Shown piece by piece: positions 16,506 through 24,099 of a DNA stretch of 64,000 nt. Both the position numbers and the translations under genes were made by a program. The stretch covers positions 62,001-126,000 of the forward strand of contig NZ_CP054258.1 in assembly GCF_024181585.1 (NCBI RefSeq). Direction: 5' to 3'. The stretch comes from Treponema socranskii subsp. buccale (GTDB lineage: Bacteria > Spirochaetota > Spirochaetia > Treponematales > Treponemataceae). A model generated the notes under the pieces. That model worked only from the letters and a program-made list of their open reading frames with translations, searched no databases and was not told where the DNA came from. Within the stretch, counting starts at the first letter, position 1. Each line of letters starts with the position of its first letter.

Positions 16506-17771
16506 TTACATTCTGCTCATTTCAGCGACGGCTTTGCGCAGCGCTTCCTGCGGACTGAGTTCTCCGTACAGCGCTTTTTGTATATACTGCTGCAAAACGG
16601 CGCTGGCTTCCTGATAGCTTGCAACGCTGGGGCGTGCATTCATAATATTAAATGCGATTTTTGCGGTCGCAGCCAGCTCTTCTTTACCGGAGATGATGGC
16701 CGGATCGTCATACGACGCCGTCCATACCGGAAGCTGAAGATTCGAATATTTATCCTGAACCTCTTTGCTGCACAGATACAGAATATATTCCAGCGCTTCT
16801 TTAGGATGTTTTGTTTTTGAAACGACCGACAGACCCATAGACCCGCTCATTGCCGCGTATTTTTTGCCTCCTTTTATGCCGGGGAGGACGGAAATACCGA
16901 CTTGAGCTTTTGTCAATTTGCTTTCGGCAGGATCGGAAGCCAATGCGTACATATAAAGCCAGTTCATCGTAAAAGCGCAGTCGCCGCTGGAAAAAACTCT
17001 GCGAACGTCTTCTTCGAGATATTCCGTAGAATTGGGATTTAAGAGTTTGTCTTTTTTTAACTGTACAAGCAGTTCCAGCGCTTTGACCCCGGTTTTATCG
17101 ACAATCCAATTGCCGTTTTTATCCTGGTATTCCGCTCCGTACGCTTCCAAAAAGTTGGAATATACGCAAATTAAAGCTTCGGCTTGCGCAAGGCTGAATG
17201 CGAAAGGATATTCGCAAATACCTTTTGCTTTGATTGCTTTTGCCATTTCAACCATTTCTTCGATCGTTGCGGGTCCTTTTGTATAGCCGGCACGGGCGAG
17301 CATATTTTTATTATAAAAAAGATACATGCAGTCCAAAAACCACGGCAGTCCGACAATTTTGCCTTTTTTTGTAGTAAAATTCCAACCGCCGGCAAGGACG
17401 CCTTTTTTGTAGGACTCCGGCACTTGTGCGGTAATATCGGAAATGATACCTTTTTGGGCATATTCGGCATACCAAATATCGTCAACCAATACAGCATCGT
17501 AAGGATTGTTTGACCCGTATGCCAATATCGTTTTATTCCGAAGCTCTTCGTAGGGTACGAATTCGGTTTGTACAACGATATTCGGATGCTTTTTCATAAA
17601 GTCGGCGGTCATATCGTTGACGTTTTGTTCGGAATAAGCGGCTTGTGCCATGGCGAGAAAGCGGATTTGTACTTTGTCCGAAGCAGCTCCGTTTCCGCCG
17701 TCCGTACTGCCGACAGCGAAAATATGCGCAACGATACAAGCGCATCCGATAATCATCGGGAATTTTTTCAT
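16506..17771 (-). CDS. Extracellular sugar-binding protein (SBP family 1)
   Basis: 421 residues. An N-terminal signal (MKKFPMIIGCACIVAHIFAV) precedes a mature start at GSTDGGNG; no Cys sits at a lipobox position, so it is probably released rather than lipid-anchored. The body has family 1 features (TADFMKKHPNIVVQTEFVPYEEL; LPWFLDCMYLFYNKNML; FSSGDCAFTMNW). It delivers a sugar to the MalFG-type permeases. A strong ribosome site (AAGGAGGT) precedes the ATG. Its promoter carries operator-like 13-mers. The kinase and isomerase across the promoter suggest an amino sugar or similar phosphorylated sugar. Confidence 0.9.
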   Translation of the reverse strand: MKKFPMIIGCACIVAHIFAVGSTDGGNGAASDKVQIRFLAMAQAAYSEQNVNDMTADFMKKHPNIVVQTEFVPYEELRNKTILAYGSNNPYDAVLVDDIWYAEYAQKGIISDITAQVPESYKKGVLAGGWNFTTKKGKIVGLPWFLDCMYLFYNKNMLARAGYTKGPATIEEMVEMAKAIKAKGICEYPFAFSLAQAEALICVYSNFLEAYGAEYQDKNGNWIVDKTGVKALELLVQLKKDKLLNPNSTEYLEEDVRRVFSSGDCAFTMNWLYMYALASDPAESKLTKAQVGISVLPGIKGGKKYAAMSGSMGLSVVSKTKHPKEALEYILYLCSKEVQDKYSNLQLPVWTASYDDPAIISGKEELAATAKIAFNIMNARPSVASYQEASAVLQQYIQKALYGELSPQEALRKAVAEMSRM

Positions 17772-17812
17772 ACCGGTTACCTCCTTATAACTGGGGTTTT
17801 TAATCTTTATAA

Positions 17813-17918
17813 GGATATTATATCCGTCTTTTTTGAGCTGTCAAGTATAAAATATCCATAATTTATCGAATTTTGGATATATAATCCTTTACAAAATATT
17901 TTTTCGGATATATAATCC
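17813..17918. promoter_or_regulatory. Divergent promoters with phased 13-bp operators
   Basis: Site 1 GGATATTATATCC (17813-17825) overlaps the -10 of the minus promoter (TTGACA 17844-17839, 16 nt, TATAAT 17822-17817). Site 2 GGATATATAATCC is at 17875-17887. Site 3, identical, is at 17906-17918 and overlaps the -10 of the plus promoter (TTTACA 17888-17893, 17 nt, TATAAT 17911-17916). A degenerate site is at 17845-17857. Starts are 32, 30 and 31 bp apart, about three helical turns. The RpiR regulator at 19933 is the likely binder. Confidence 0.75.
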
Positions 17919-17932
17919 ATTTTGTGATAAAA

Positions 17933-18817
17933 ATGAAAAATAACGTCGCTTGGGGTTTCGACCTCGGCGGAACGCAAATGCGCTGCGCTCTTGTTGAAGG
18001 TTCGGCCGTTAAAAGCAGGATTTTCCGCTGTGCCACACAGCGCGACCGCCCTCCCGCGGATATAGTAAACGATATTATATCTTTGATTCAAACGGCCGAA
18101 AAAGAAACGGGAAAAAAAGGGCTTCCGGTCGGGATGGGTGTTCCTACATCGATTACAAACGGCTGTCTTGATACTTGCGAAAATCTGCCGACCATGCCGA
18201 ATTACCCTTTGGCAAAAGAACTTTCGCAGCGTTTAGGCAGAACGGTCGTCTTGGAAAACGACGCGTCGTGTTTCGTTTTGGGAGAATACGCGCTGTTTGA
18301 CGATGGGGTAAAAAAGACCCTGCTCGGCTTTACACTCGGAACGAGCATCGGGATGGGGATTATCATAAACGGAAAGCTTTTTAAAGGCGCACGCGGACAA
18401 GCGGGCGAAATTTGGCGCTCGCCGATATCTATAGCCGGCGATGAAAGCGATGCGAGCGTAGAAAAAGATCAAATCGTCGACCGCTGTCTGGGAGGTCGTT
18501 TTTTGGGAAGTTTGTATAAAAAATTTTCAGGTACGGAAATTTCCGGGGCGCAAATACACGAAAAAGCGGTGCAAAACGATCCTGCCGCCTTGCAGTGTTT
18601 TGCAGTATACGGCCGTCGCCTCGGTGCGTTTTTGTGTCAGGCCGTCAATATGTTCGATCCGCATGCGATAGTTTTCGGCGGTTCGGTTTCATCGGACTAC
18701 GCGTTTTTTGCACCGGAGTTTTCCAACTTTTCCGCTTTAAAAGGAATTCAAATATATAAAACAAAGGCGGGAGATACGGCGCCCATTTTAGGCGCCGCAT
18801 CGCTGATACAATATTAA
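17933..18817 (+). CDS. ROK-family sugar kinase
   Basis: About 294 residues. The ATP-binding start GFDLGGTQMRCALVEG and the catalytic block VVLENDASCFVLGEYALF (Asp of END) are those of ROK kinases, which phosphorylate glucose, fructose or N-acyl amino sugars. The C-terminal FDPHAIVFGGSVS fits too. The usual ROK zinc motif (CxCGxxGCxE) is missing; the loop after AGEIW runs through RSPISIAGDESDASVEKD instead. A GTG at 17924 is an alternative start, 8 nt after the -10 box. It is first in an operon with a SIS isomerase and RpiR, divergent from the importer, so it probably phosphorylates the imported sugar. Confidence 0.85.
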   Translation: MKNNVAWGFDLGGTQMRCALVEGSAVKSRIFRCATQRDRPPADIVNDIISLIQTAEKETGKKGLPVGMGVPTSITNGCLDTCENLPTMPNYPLAKELSQRLGRTVVLENDASCFVLGEYALFDDGVKKTLLGFTLGTSIGMGIIINGKLFKGARGQAGEIWRSPISIAGDESDASVEKDQIVDRCLGGRFLGSLYKKFSGTEISGAQIHEKAVQNDPAALQCFAVYGRRLGAFLCQAVNMFDPHAIVFGGSVSSDYAFFAPEFSNFSALKGIQIYKTKAGDTAPILGAASLIQY

Positions 18818-18869
18818 ACCTGCTGCGGGATAATTCGTTCGGCGGCAGATACTATTTGAGGTGGATTAT

Positions 18870-19919
18870 ATGAGCAAATTTTATGATGAAATTGTACAAA
18901 TACCCGAAGCGCTTCACCGCGTCGTCGATTATTATCGAGCGGAAGGACTTAAAAAGCTTACGGATTGGCAAAAGCTTGTAAGCGAACATTCGGCATTGAG
19001 TTTTCTCGGAATGGGTACTTCCGAATTTTCAATTTACAGCGCGCTGCCGAAATTCGAACAGAACGGGCTTCCGATTTCCGTCCGCGATGCCGGCGAATAT
19101 TTGTATTACGGAGTACAAAAACAAAACGAAAAAACGCTGTCGATTTTAACCAGCCAATCGGGTGAAAGCGTTGAAATCCGAAAATTGATCGAAGCGGGAC
19201 GCATCGGTTCGTCTATGGTAGGAATCACAAACGATACCGAAAGCATTTTGGGTAAAAGTGCCCGACTCGTTTTTCCATTGTTCGGAGGAGAAGAGGCGAG
19301 CATTTCGGCAAAAACATATACGAACACGCTTGCCGTATTGAATTTTATGGGCGAAACCCTCGCAAAAAAACAAGTGCCGTCAGCAAGCTTTTTCGACACG
19401 CTCGATAAAGGCGCCGATTCATTGCTTTCCGTTTCGGATGAAGAAATTCAGGAAGCCGTTCATCATCTGCTTCCGGGAGATGCGATCGCCTTTGTGGGGC
19501 GCGGTCCCGCGTACACCTGCGCAAGGCAATCGGCGCTCACTTTTATGGAAGGCACTCACTGTTTAAGTTCGCCCTTTACGGGCGGCGCATTTCGTCACGG
19601 GCCGTTCGAATCCGTCGGAAAATTATTTTCGATCGTGATTTATTGCGCCAAAGGAAAAACAAGCGCTTTTTCATGGAAGCTTGCTTCGGATTCGGCTGAA
19701 CACGGTGCGAAAGTTTTGGTTATAACCGACGACACTCCGTCCGTATCGCATAAATCGATCAAAGTGTTGAAAATCGGCTCGGTGTTTTCCGGCGACGAAA
19801 CTTTGTTTCCTTTAGCCGTTTCGGGCATTCATCCCAGGATCATTCACTTCCTCGCCGCCGCGCGCGGATTGGAAGCGGGGATTTTCAATTACGGCGGAAA
19901 AATCACCGTCACCGAATAA
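18870..19919 (+). CDS. SIS-domain sugar isomerase (GlmS C-terminal/AgaS-like)
   Basis: 349 residues from ATG 18870, which follows the ribosome site GAGGTGG. Two SIS domains: ALSFLGMGTSEFSIYSALP and the phosphosugar-binding loop ILTSQSGESVEIRKLIE in the first; DAIAFVGRGPAYTCARQSALT and the GAFRHGPFE motif in the second. This layout matches the isomerase half of glucosamine-6-phosphate synthase and AgaS-type deaminase/isomerases, without the glutaminase domain. It should act on the phosphorylated product of the neighbouring ROK kinase, perhaps as an amino-sugar-phosphate deaminase or isomerase. Confidence 0.85.
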   Translation: MSKFYDEIVQIPEALHRVVDYYRAEGLKKLTDWQKLVSEHSALSFLGMGTSEFSIYSALPKFEQNGLPISVRDAGEYLYYGVQKQNEKTLSILTSQSGESVEIRKLIEAGRIGSSMVGITNDTESILGKSARLVFPLFGGEEASISAKTYTNTLAVLNFMGETLAKKQVPSASFFDTLDKGADSLLSVSDEEIQEAVHHLLPGDAIAFVGRGPAYTCARQSALTFMEGTHCLSSPFTGGAFRHGPFESVGKLFSIVIYCAKGKTSAFSWKLASDSAEHGAKVLVITDDTPSVSHKSIKVLKIGSVFSGDETLFPLAVSGIHPRIIHFLAAARGLEAGIFNYGGKITVTE

Positions 19920-19932
19920 AAGATAAACAAAG

Positions 19933-20742
19933 ATGCAAGAAACTTCGATTTTGAACGATATCCGCTCAATGCTTCCCGTTTTCAGCGAAACCGAACGGAA
20001 ATTTGCAGAATATGTTTTGCGGGAAAACGAGCTCATTTATAAATCGATAACGATGGCAACCGAAGAAAGCGGCGTCGGTTACGGAACGATAATCCGATTT
20101 TGCCAAAAGCTTAAATGCAAGGGATTTCAGGACTTTAAAATAAAGCTTGCTCTCGAGCCGTCGCAAAAAGAAAGCGACACGCCGCCGGACGAAGACAGTT
20201 TTCTTGCCTCCGTTTGCAAAGATATCCGGACGGTAAACGAGGCAATAGAGCCGGCCGTTTTCGAGCGGGCGGTAAAGATTTTGGTTCCTGCAAAAAAAAT
20301 ACTTGTCATCGGAAGCGGCGGCTCTTATGCTCAAGCGTGGGACTTATGTTATCGGCTTATGCGGATCGGCTTTGACGTCGCGGTTGAAGGAGATTCTCAT
20401 TTGCAGGCGATTCGCGCTTCAACGCTGAATGCGGGTGACGTTTTAATTGCGGTTTCTTTTTCGGGAAGTACAAAGGGAATTTTAAACGCCGTCCGGCAGG
20501 GAAAAAAAACGAAAGCTGCCGTTATCGCCGTTACCAATTACGAACGTTCTCCGCTGGGAGCCGCCGCGGATCTGACTTTTTGCCTTAAACTGCGCTCCCA
20601 AGTCCTCGACGCCGAAATCGGAAGTAAAATTCCCGTGTCGTTTTTAATAGAAGTATTATGCAACAGATTGTTTAAAAGTGTGCCGAATGCGGCTCATGCT
20701 TTGAACTTAACGGCACACAGCGTATCGTCGGAATTGTTTTAA
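19933..20742 (+). CDS. RpiR/MurR-family transcriptional regulator
   Basis: 269 residues. The N-terminal RpiR helix-turn-helix (LPVFSETERKFAEYVL, then ATEESGVGYGTIIRFCQKLKCKGFQDFKIKLA) joins a C-terminal SIS ligand domain (AKKILVIGSGGSYAQAWDLCYRL; AVSFSGSTKGILNAVR). These regulators sense sugar phosphates, here probably the substrate or product of the adjacent SIS isomerase. It is the best candidate for binding the repeated GGATAT-type operators 2 kb upstream. It is third in the kinase operon, 13 bp after the isomerase. Confidence 0.88.
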   Translation: MQETSILNDIRSMLPVFSETERKFAEYVLRENELIYKSITMATEESGVGYGTIIRFCQKLKCKGFQDFKIKLALEPSQKESDTPPDEDSFLASVCKDIRTVNEAIEPAVFERAVKILVPAKKILVIGSGGSYAQAWDLCYRLMRIGFDVAVEGDSHLQAIRASTLNAGDVLIAVSFSGSTKGILNAVRQGKKTKAAVIAVTNYERSPLGAAADLTFCLKLRSQVLDAEIGSKIPVSFLIEVLCNRLFKSVPNAAHALNLTAHSVSSELF

Positions 20743-20926
20743 AAGCGAAAGGGAACTTGTAAATTTTATCGCCCTTTAAAACAATACCCTCGCGCTTTTA
20801 AAAATACCGTAACAAAAAATATCCGCGTGCGTTAAAAAAGACGCAACAAAAAATTACCCCAAGCGCGTTTTGCGGCGCTCATAAGAAAAGGTACACAAAG
20901 CGAATCTTTATCCGGCAGCGTGTTTT

Positions 20927-20980
20927 ACGGCGTTCATAAAAAAAGCGCCCGCGGATTTTACCCGAAAGCGCCTTTCGGAA
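20927..20980. terminator. R6 bidirectional terminator, copy 2
   Basis: Same hairpin as at 14679-14735 (48 of 49 bases) between the convergent RpiR and aldehyde dehydrogenase genes. The preceding stretch (20743-20926) is A-rich with short repeats of AACAAAAAAT and no gene. Confidence 0.65.
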
Positions 20981-21000
20981 TTTTTATAAGCTGTTTTATT

Positions 21001-22437
21001 TTACGCTTCAATAATATTTTTCAGCACGACGGTTTTTATCTTCGTCATTTCGTTGAACGTGGACATGACGCCTTCAGTGCCGATGCCGCTGTGCTTCCAC
21101 CCGCCGAAGGGCATCTCAAACGAGCGATAAAAACTCGCTCCGTTGATAACCGCTTCGCCCGCTTCCATCGCGTTCGCGATTTTAAACGCACGTTTTTGAT
21201 CGCGTGAAAATACACAGCTCGATAAGCCGAACACGGAATTGTTCGCGATTTCGATCGCTTCTTCGTCGGTGTCGAATCCGATAATCGGTACGACGGGACC
21301 GAATATTTCCATGTCTTTTGCGACATCGGCCGTTTTCGGAACATCCGTGATGACCGTCGGTTCGTAAAAAGCGCCGTTGCGTTTTCCGCCCAAAACGATT
21401 TTGCCGCCCTGTTCGACGGTTTTTTGCACTTGCTTTTCAACCTGTATCGCCGCTTTTTCGCTGATAAGGCAGGCGATCTTCGTATCTTCGTCGGCAGGAT
21501 CGCCGAATTTCAGCTGCTTTATTCTTGCAACGGTTTTTTTCGCGAATTCGTCTTTCAGCGAATTGTGAATGATAAAGCGCTTGCTTGCGCAGCATACCTG
21601 TCCGGTATTGTACATGCGCCCCCACACGAGCTCTTCGACCGCCAAATCGACGTCTCCGTCGTCCAGCACGATGAACGCGTCGTTTCCGCCCAATTCAAGT
21701 GCCGTGTGCGTAAGGTTTGCGGCCGCCTTTATCGCCGAATCGATTCCGACTTCGGTGCTTCCCGTCAGCGTAACCAAGCCGACCCGCTTGTCGGAAACGG
21801 CGTAACTTTTGACGGAGCCGGGAGCCGTAACGCACTGGATCGCACCGTCGGGTACGCCCGCTTCAACGAGCAGTTCCGTCAGCCGCATCAATGTCAACGG
21901 ATTGTCGGATGAAGGCAGGACGAGCGCGGAGTTGCCCATCATCAAAGCCGGAGCGACTTTTTGGTCGAACAGATCGCACGGAAAATTGAACGGAATGATA
22001 CACACGACGACACCGACCGGTTCTCTGAGCACCAGCTGCATCGTTGTCTGCTGTCCCGCTTCCGTTCCCTGCGGAATAATCGTGCCGTAAAAGTGTTTTG
22101 CCCGCTCGATAAATCCGCTGAAGCCGATCGTAACGTTTCCGATTTCGGCACGCGCTTCGGTTATTGGTTTGCCGTTTTCGCTCGACAAAAGCCGAGCCAA
22201 ATCTTCGTGCGATTTTTGCACCAAGCTCAAGAACTTATACAACACTTCGGCGCGTTTAAAAACAGGCACTTTCGCCCATTCTTTTTGTCCGCGTACGGCC
22301 GCCGCAATCGCCGCATCCAAATCTTTTTCGTTTGCGCGCGGGACACTGTCGATCACTTTGCCGGTCGCAGGCGCGATTACGTCAAAGGTTTGACCGCTCG
22401 CGCTGTCCGTTTTTTTTCCGTTGATAATCATCTTCAT
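21001..22437 (-). CDS. NAD(P)-dependent aldehyde dehydrogenase
   Basis: 478 residues, full length for the ALDH superfamily. The nucleotide-binding/catalytic elements are LTGSTEVGIDSAIKAAA, catalytic-base Glu248 in TALELGGNDAFIVLDD, and nucleophile Cys282 in TGQVCCASKRFII. It oxidises an aldehyde to an acid; similarity of layout is to succinate-semialdehyde and lactaldehyde dehydrogenases, but the substrate is not fixed by sequence. A strong ribosome site (GAGGTAAC) precedes the ATG. It lies 20 bp after a FIST sensor gene in the same operon, suggesting substrate-linked sensing. Confidence 0.9.
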   Translation of the reverse strand: MKMIINGKKTDSASGQTFDVIAPATGKVIDSVPRANEKDLDAAIAAAVRGQKEWAKVPVFKRAEVLYKFLSLVQKSHEDLARLLSSENGKPITEARAEIGNVTIGFSGFIERAKHFYGTIIPQGTEAGQQTTMQLVLREPVGVVVCIIPFNFPCDLFDQKVAPALMMGNSALVLPSSDNPLTLMRLTELLVEAGVPDGAIQCVTAPGSVKSYAVSDKRVGLVTLTGSTEVGIDSAIKAAANLTHTALELGGNDAFIVLDDGDVDLAVEELVWGRMYNTGQVCCASKRFIIHNSLKDEFAKKTVARIKQLKFGDPADEDTKIACLISEKAAIQVEKQVQKTVEQGGKIVLGGKRNGAFYEPTVITDVPKTADVAKDMEIFGPVVPIIGFDTDEEAIEIANNSVFGLSSCVFSRDQKRAFKIANAMEAGEAVINGASFYRSFEMPFGGWKHSGIGTEGVMSTFNEMTKIKTVVLKNIIEA

Positions 22438-22457
22438 AATTGTTACCTCTCGTTAAT

Positions 22458-23627
22458 TCATTTTTCACCGAACGCCGTAAAGGACAGCATAAGACCGCCG
22501 CAGGTATTGCGACCGTCGTCTTCGTAACCGTATTCGCCGAACGTAAATTCGACGATAAACGGAATCGTTCCCGCCTCTTTTTTAATCGCTGCGGTCAATT
22601 CGTTTATCCGCTCTCCGATTCCGATCCGCCTGCCGCCGCAGTGAACCAAATGGAAACCGGCTATCGGCCCTTTCATTTTCGCTTTTAAGTCGGCAAGAGC
22701 CGTACTCACGGCTTTTATTAAACCGTCCGTATCGCTTTCGAGGAGGGCTATCGCCGTTCCGACCGCAAGATTGTTTCCTACTGCGATTGAACCGTCGGCA
22801 TTGCCGTTCATCGGGTGACGCACCGCGATCAAATCGCCCAAGGGATCTTTTACTCCGAGCGGATTCGTAATGGAACGCACGAGCAGATTGCCGCCTTCCG
22901 TATCTTTTGTGCTCGCACCCGTCCATTCGCGGTACTGTTCAAGTGCCGGTTTCCCGTTGATTTCCACGAGGGTACGCTCTTTTGCGATTTTGGTGATAAC
23001 ACCGTATTTACCGGTTTCACTGTAGCCGCCGGTATATTTGTTCGCAAAGGCGGCTTTCGTATAGAAAAAAGCAAGGGCTGCACCGTCGCCGGTTATCGTT
23101 TTGTCGGCAAACAGCTTCCATTCGCCTGCGAGCGTATTGTCCGCCGCACTGCCGCCGAAAAGCGGTACTCTTCCCACAACGTCGGAAACACCTTTCAAAT
23201 AGTATTCTTCTTCGCCGGGAGGCGCGACCATATACATATAGGCGGGCGCTTCCTTTTTACCGGCAGCGGCGAGCGCCTTTTCCGCCAATTTCCGTCCCGT
23301 TTCCCGCGCACTTCCGCTCTTTGCCAAGCCCGCCGTTCCGACCGTCAAATCGGTATCCGACAGCGCCATGATTCCGACAAAGCCTTTTTCGCCGGTAACA
23401 AACCCGTCTTGCGTAACGACGCCGGAAAACGACGTGTTTCCGATCAACGGCACTCCCGGAAGTTCTTCGCCGATCGCTTTCAATAACGCCTGCTGGTCAT
23501 ACGAAACGCCGCTGTATACAAATACAAGTTTCAGATCGTGCAGCGCGTCTTTTACTTTCCGTGCGCATTCCTTTCCCGCCAGTGCCGCATCGGCATTATT
23601 GCTGCTCGCAGTCCGTATTCGTAACAT
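22458..23627 (-). CDS. FIST-domain sensor protein
   Basis: 389 residues with the FIST N domain (KLVFVYSGVSYDQQALLKAIGEELPGVPLIGNTSFSGVV in pieces, about residues 33-75; VGRVPLFGGSAADNTL near 150-165) and a FIST C domain (YREWTGAS; ...PFIVEFTFGEYGYE). FIST domains bind small ligands, proposed to be amino acids, in signalling proteins. Here there is no fused kinase or methyl-acceptor domain, so it is a stand-alone binder. A very good ribosome site (AGGAGGT) precedes ATG 23627. It is the first gene of the operon with the aldehyde dehydrogenase. Confidence 0.85.
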   Translation of the reverse strand: MLRIRTASSNNADAALAGKECARKVKDALHDLKLVFVYSGVSYDQQALLKAIGEELPGVPLIGNTSFSGVVTQDGFVTGEKGFVGIMALSDTDLTVGTAGLAKSGSARETGRKLAEKALAAAGKKEAPAYMYMVAPPGEEEYYLKGVSDVVGRVPLFGGSAADNTLAGEWKLFADKTITGDGAALAFFYTKAAFANKYTGGYSETGKYGVITKIAKERTLVEINGKPALEQYREWTGASTKDTEGGNLLVRSITNPLGVKDPLGDLIAVRHPMNGNADGSIAVGNNLAVGTAIALLESDTDGLIKAVSTALADLKAKMKGPIAGFHLVHCGGRRIGIGERINELTAAIKKEAGTIPFIVEFTFGEYGYEDDGRNTCGGLMLSFTAFGEK

Positions 23628-23656
23628 AGCAACCTCCTGTAAAAAATTTTATGCTC

Positions 23657-23888
23657 AATTTCGAGTTTTCTAAAACTCGAAATTTTCCATCCGTTTCGCG
23701 TATTAACTGAATGGCGAGTATGAAAAGCAAATAAATTTATGTTTACGGCAAGGTTCCGGCTGCGTGCCGTTTCGAGCGTTAGGCTTACGGAAGCCTGTCT
23801 TAAAAAGCTCGACCGCGGCTAAGCAGACGGGTTCTCGCCGTAAACACAGCTTTATCCGCTGATATTTTTCAAACTCGACATTCGACCT
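23657..23888 (+). repeat. R1 structured repeat, copy B
   Basis: Starts with a 28-bp near-perfect palindrome (AATTTCGAGTTTT/AAAACTCGAAATT, 23657-23684) and ends CTCGACATTCGACCTT. The closing stem is GTTTACGGC/GCCGTAAAC, where copies A and C pair with a different sequence (GGCGAG/CTCGCC), a compensated change. It fills most of the 470-bp gap between the FIST and PNPOx genes, together with the hairpin at 24005. Confidence 0.8.
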
Positions 23889-24004
23889 TTTGATTTTATG
23901 ATAGAAGGTGAATTTTCAGCTGTCAACGAAAATAAAAATCGAGGGTTTTGTATATCAAAAATACGGTTTTACGATGTGAAACAATAGATGATTCGGCTTT
24001 CGGC

Positions 24005-24042
24005 AACGGCGGTATATGTGCTTTGCATCGCCGCCGTTTTAT
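24005..24042 (+). terminator. Hairpin with T-rich tail on the plus strand
   Basis: AACGGCGG (24005-24012) pairs with CCGCCGTT (24031-24038), followed by TTATTAT. The T-rich side faces the plus strand, although both flanking genes are on the minus strand. If it is a real terminator, it implies plus-strand transcription through R1 copy B. Confidence 0.45.
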
Positions 24043-24099
24043 TATAGAAAATAATTATTATACAGTAATTTTTAAGCGGGAAGTTTTGATATGCAAAAA

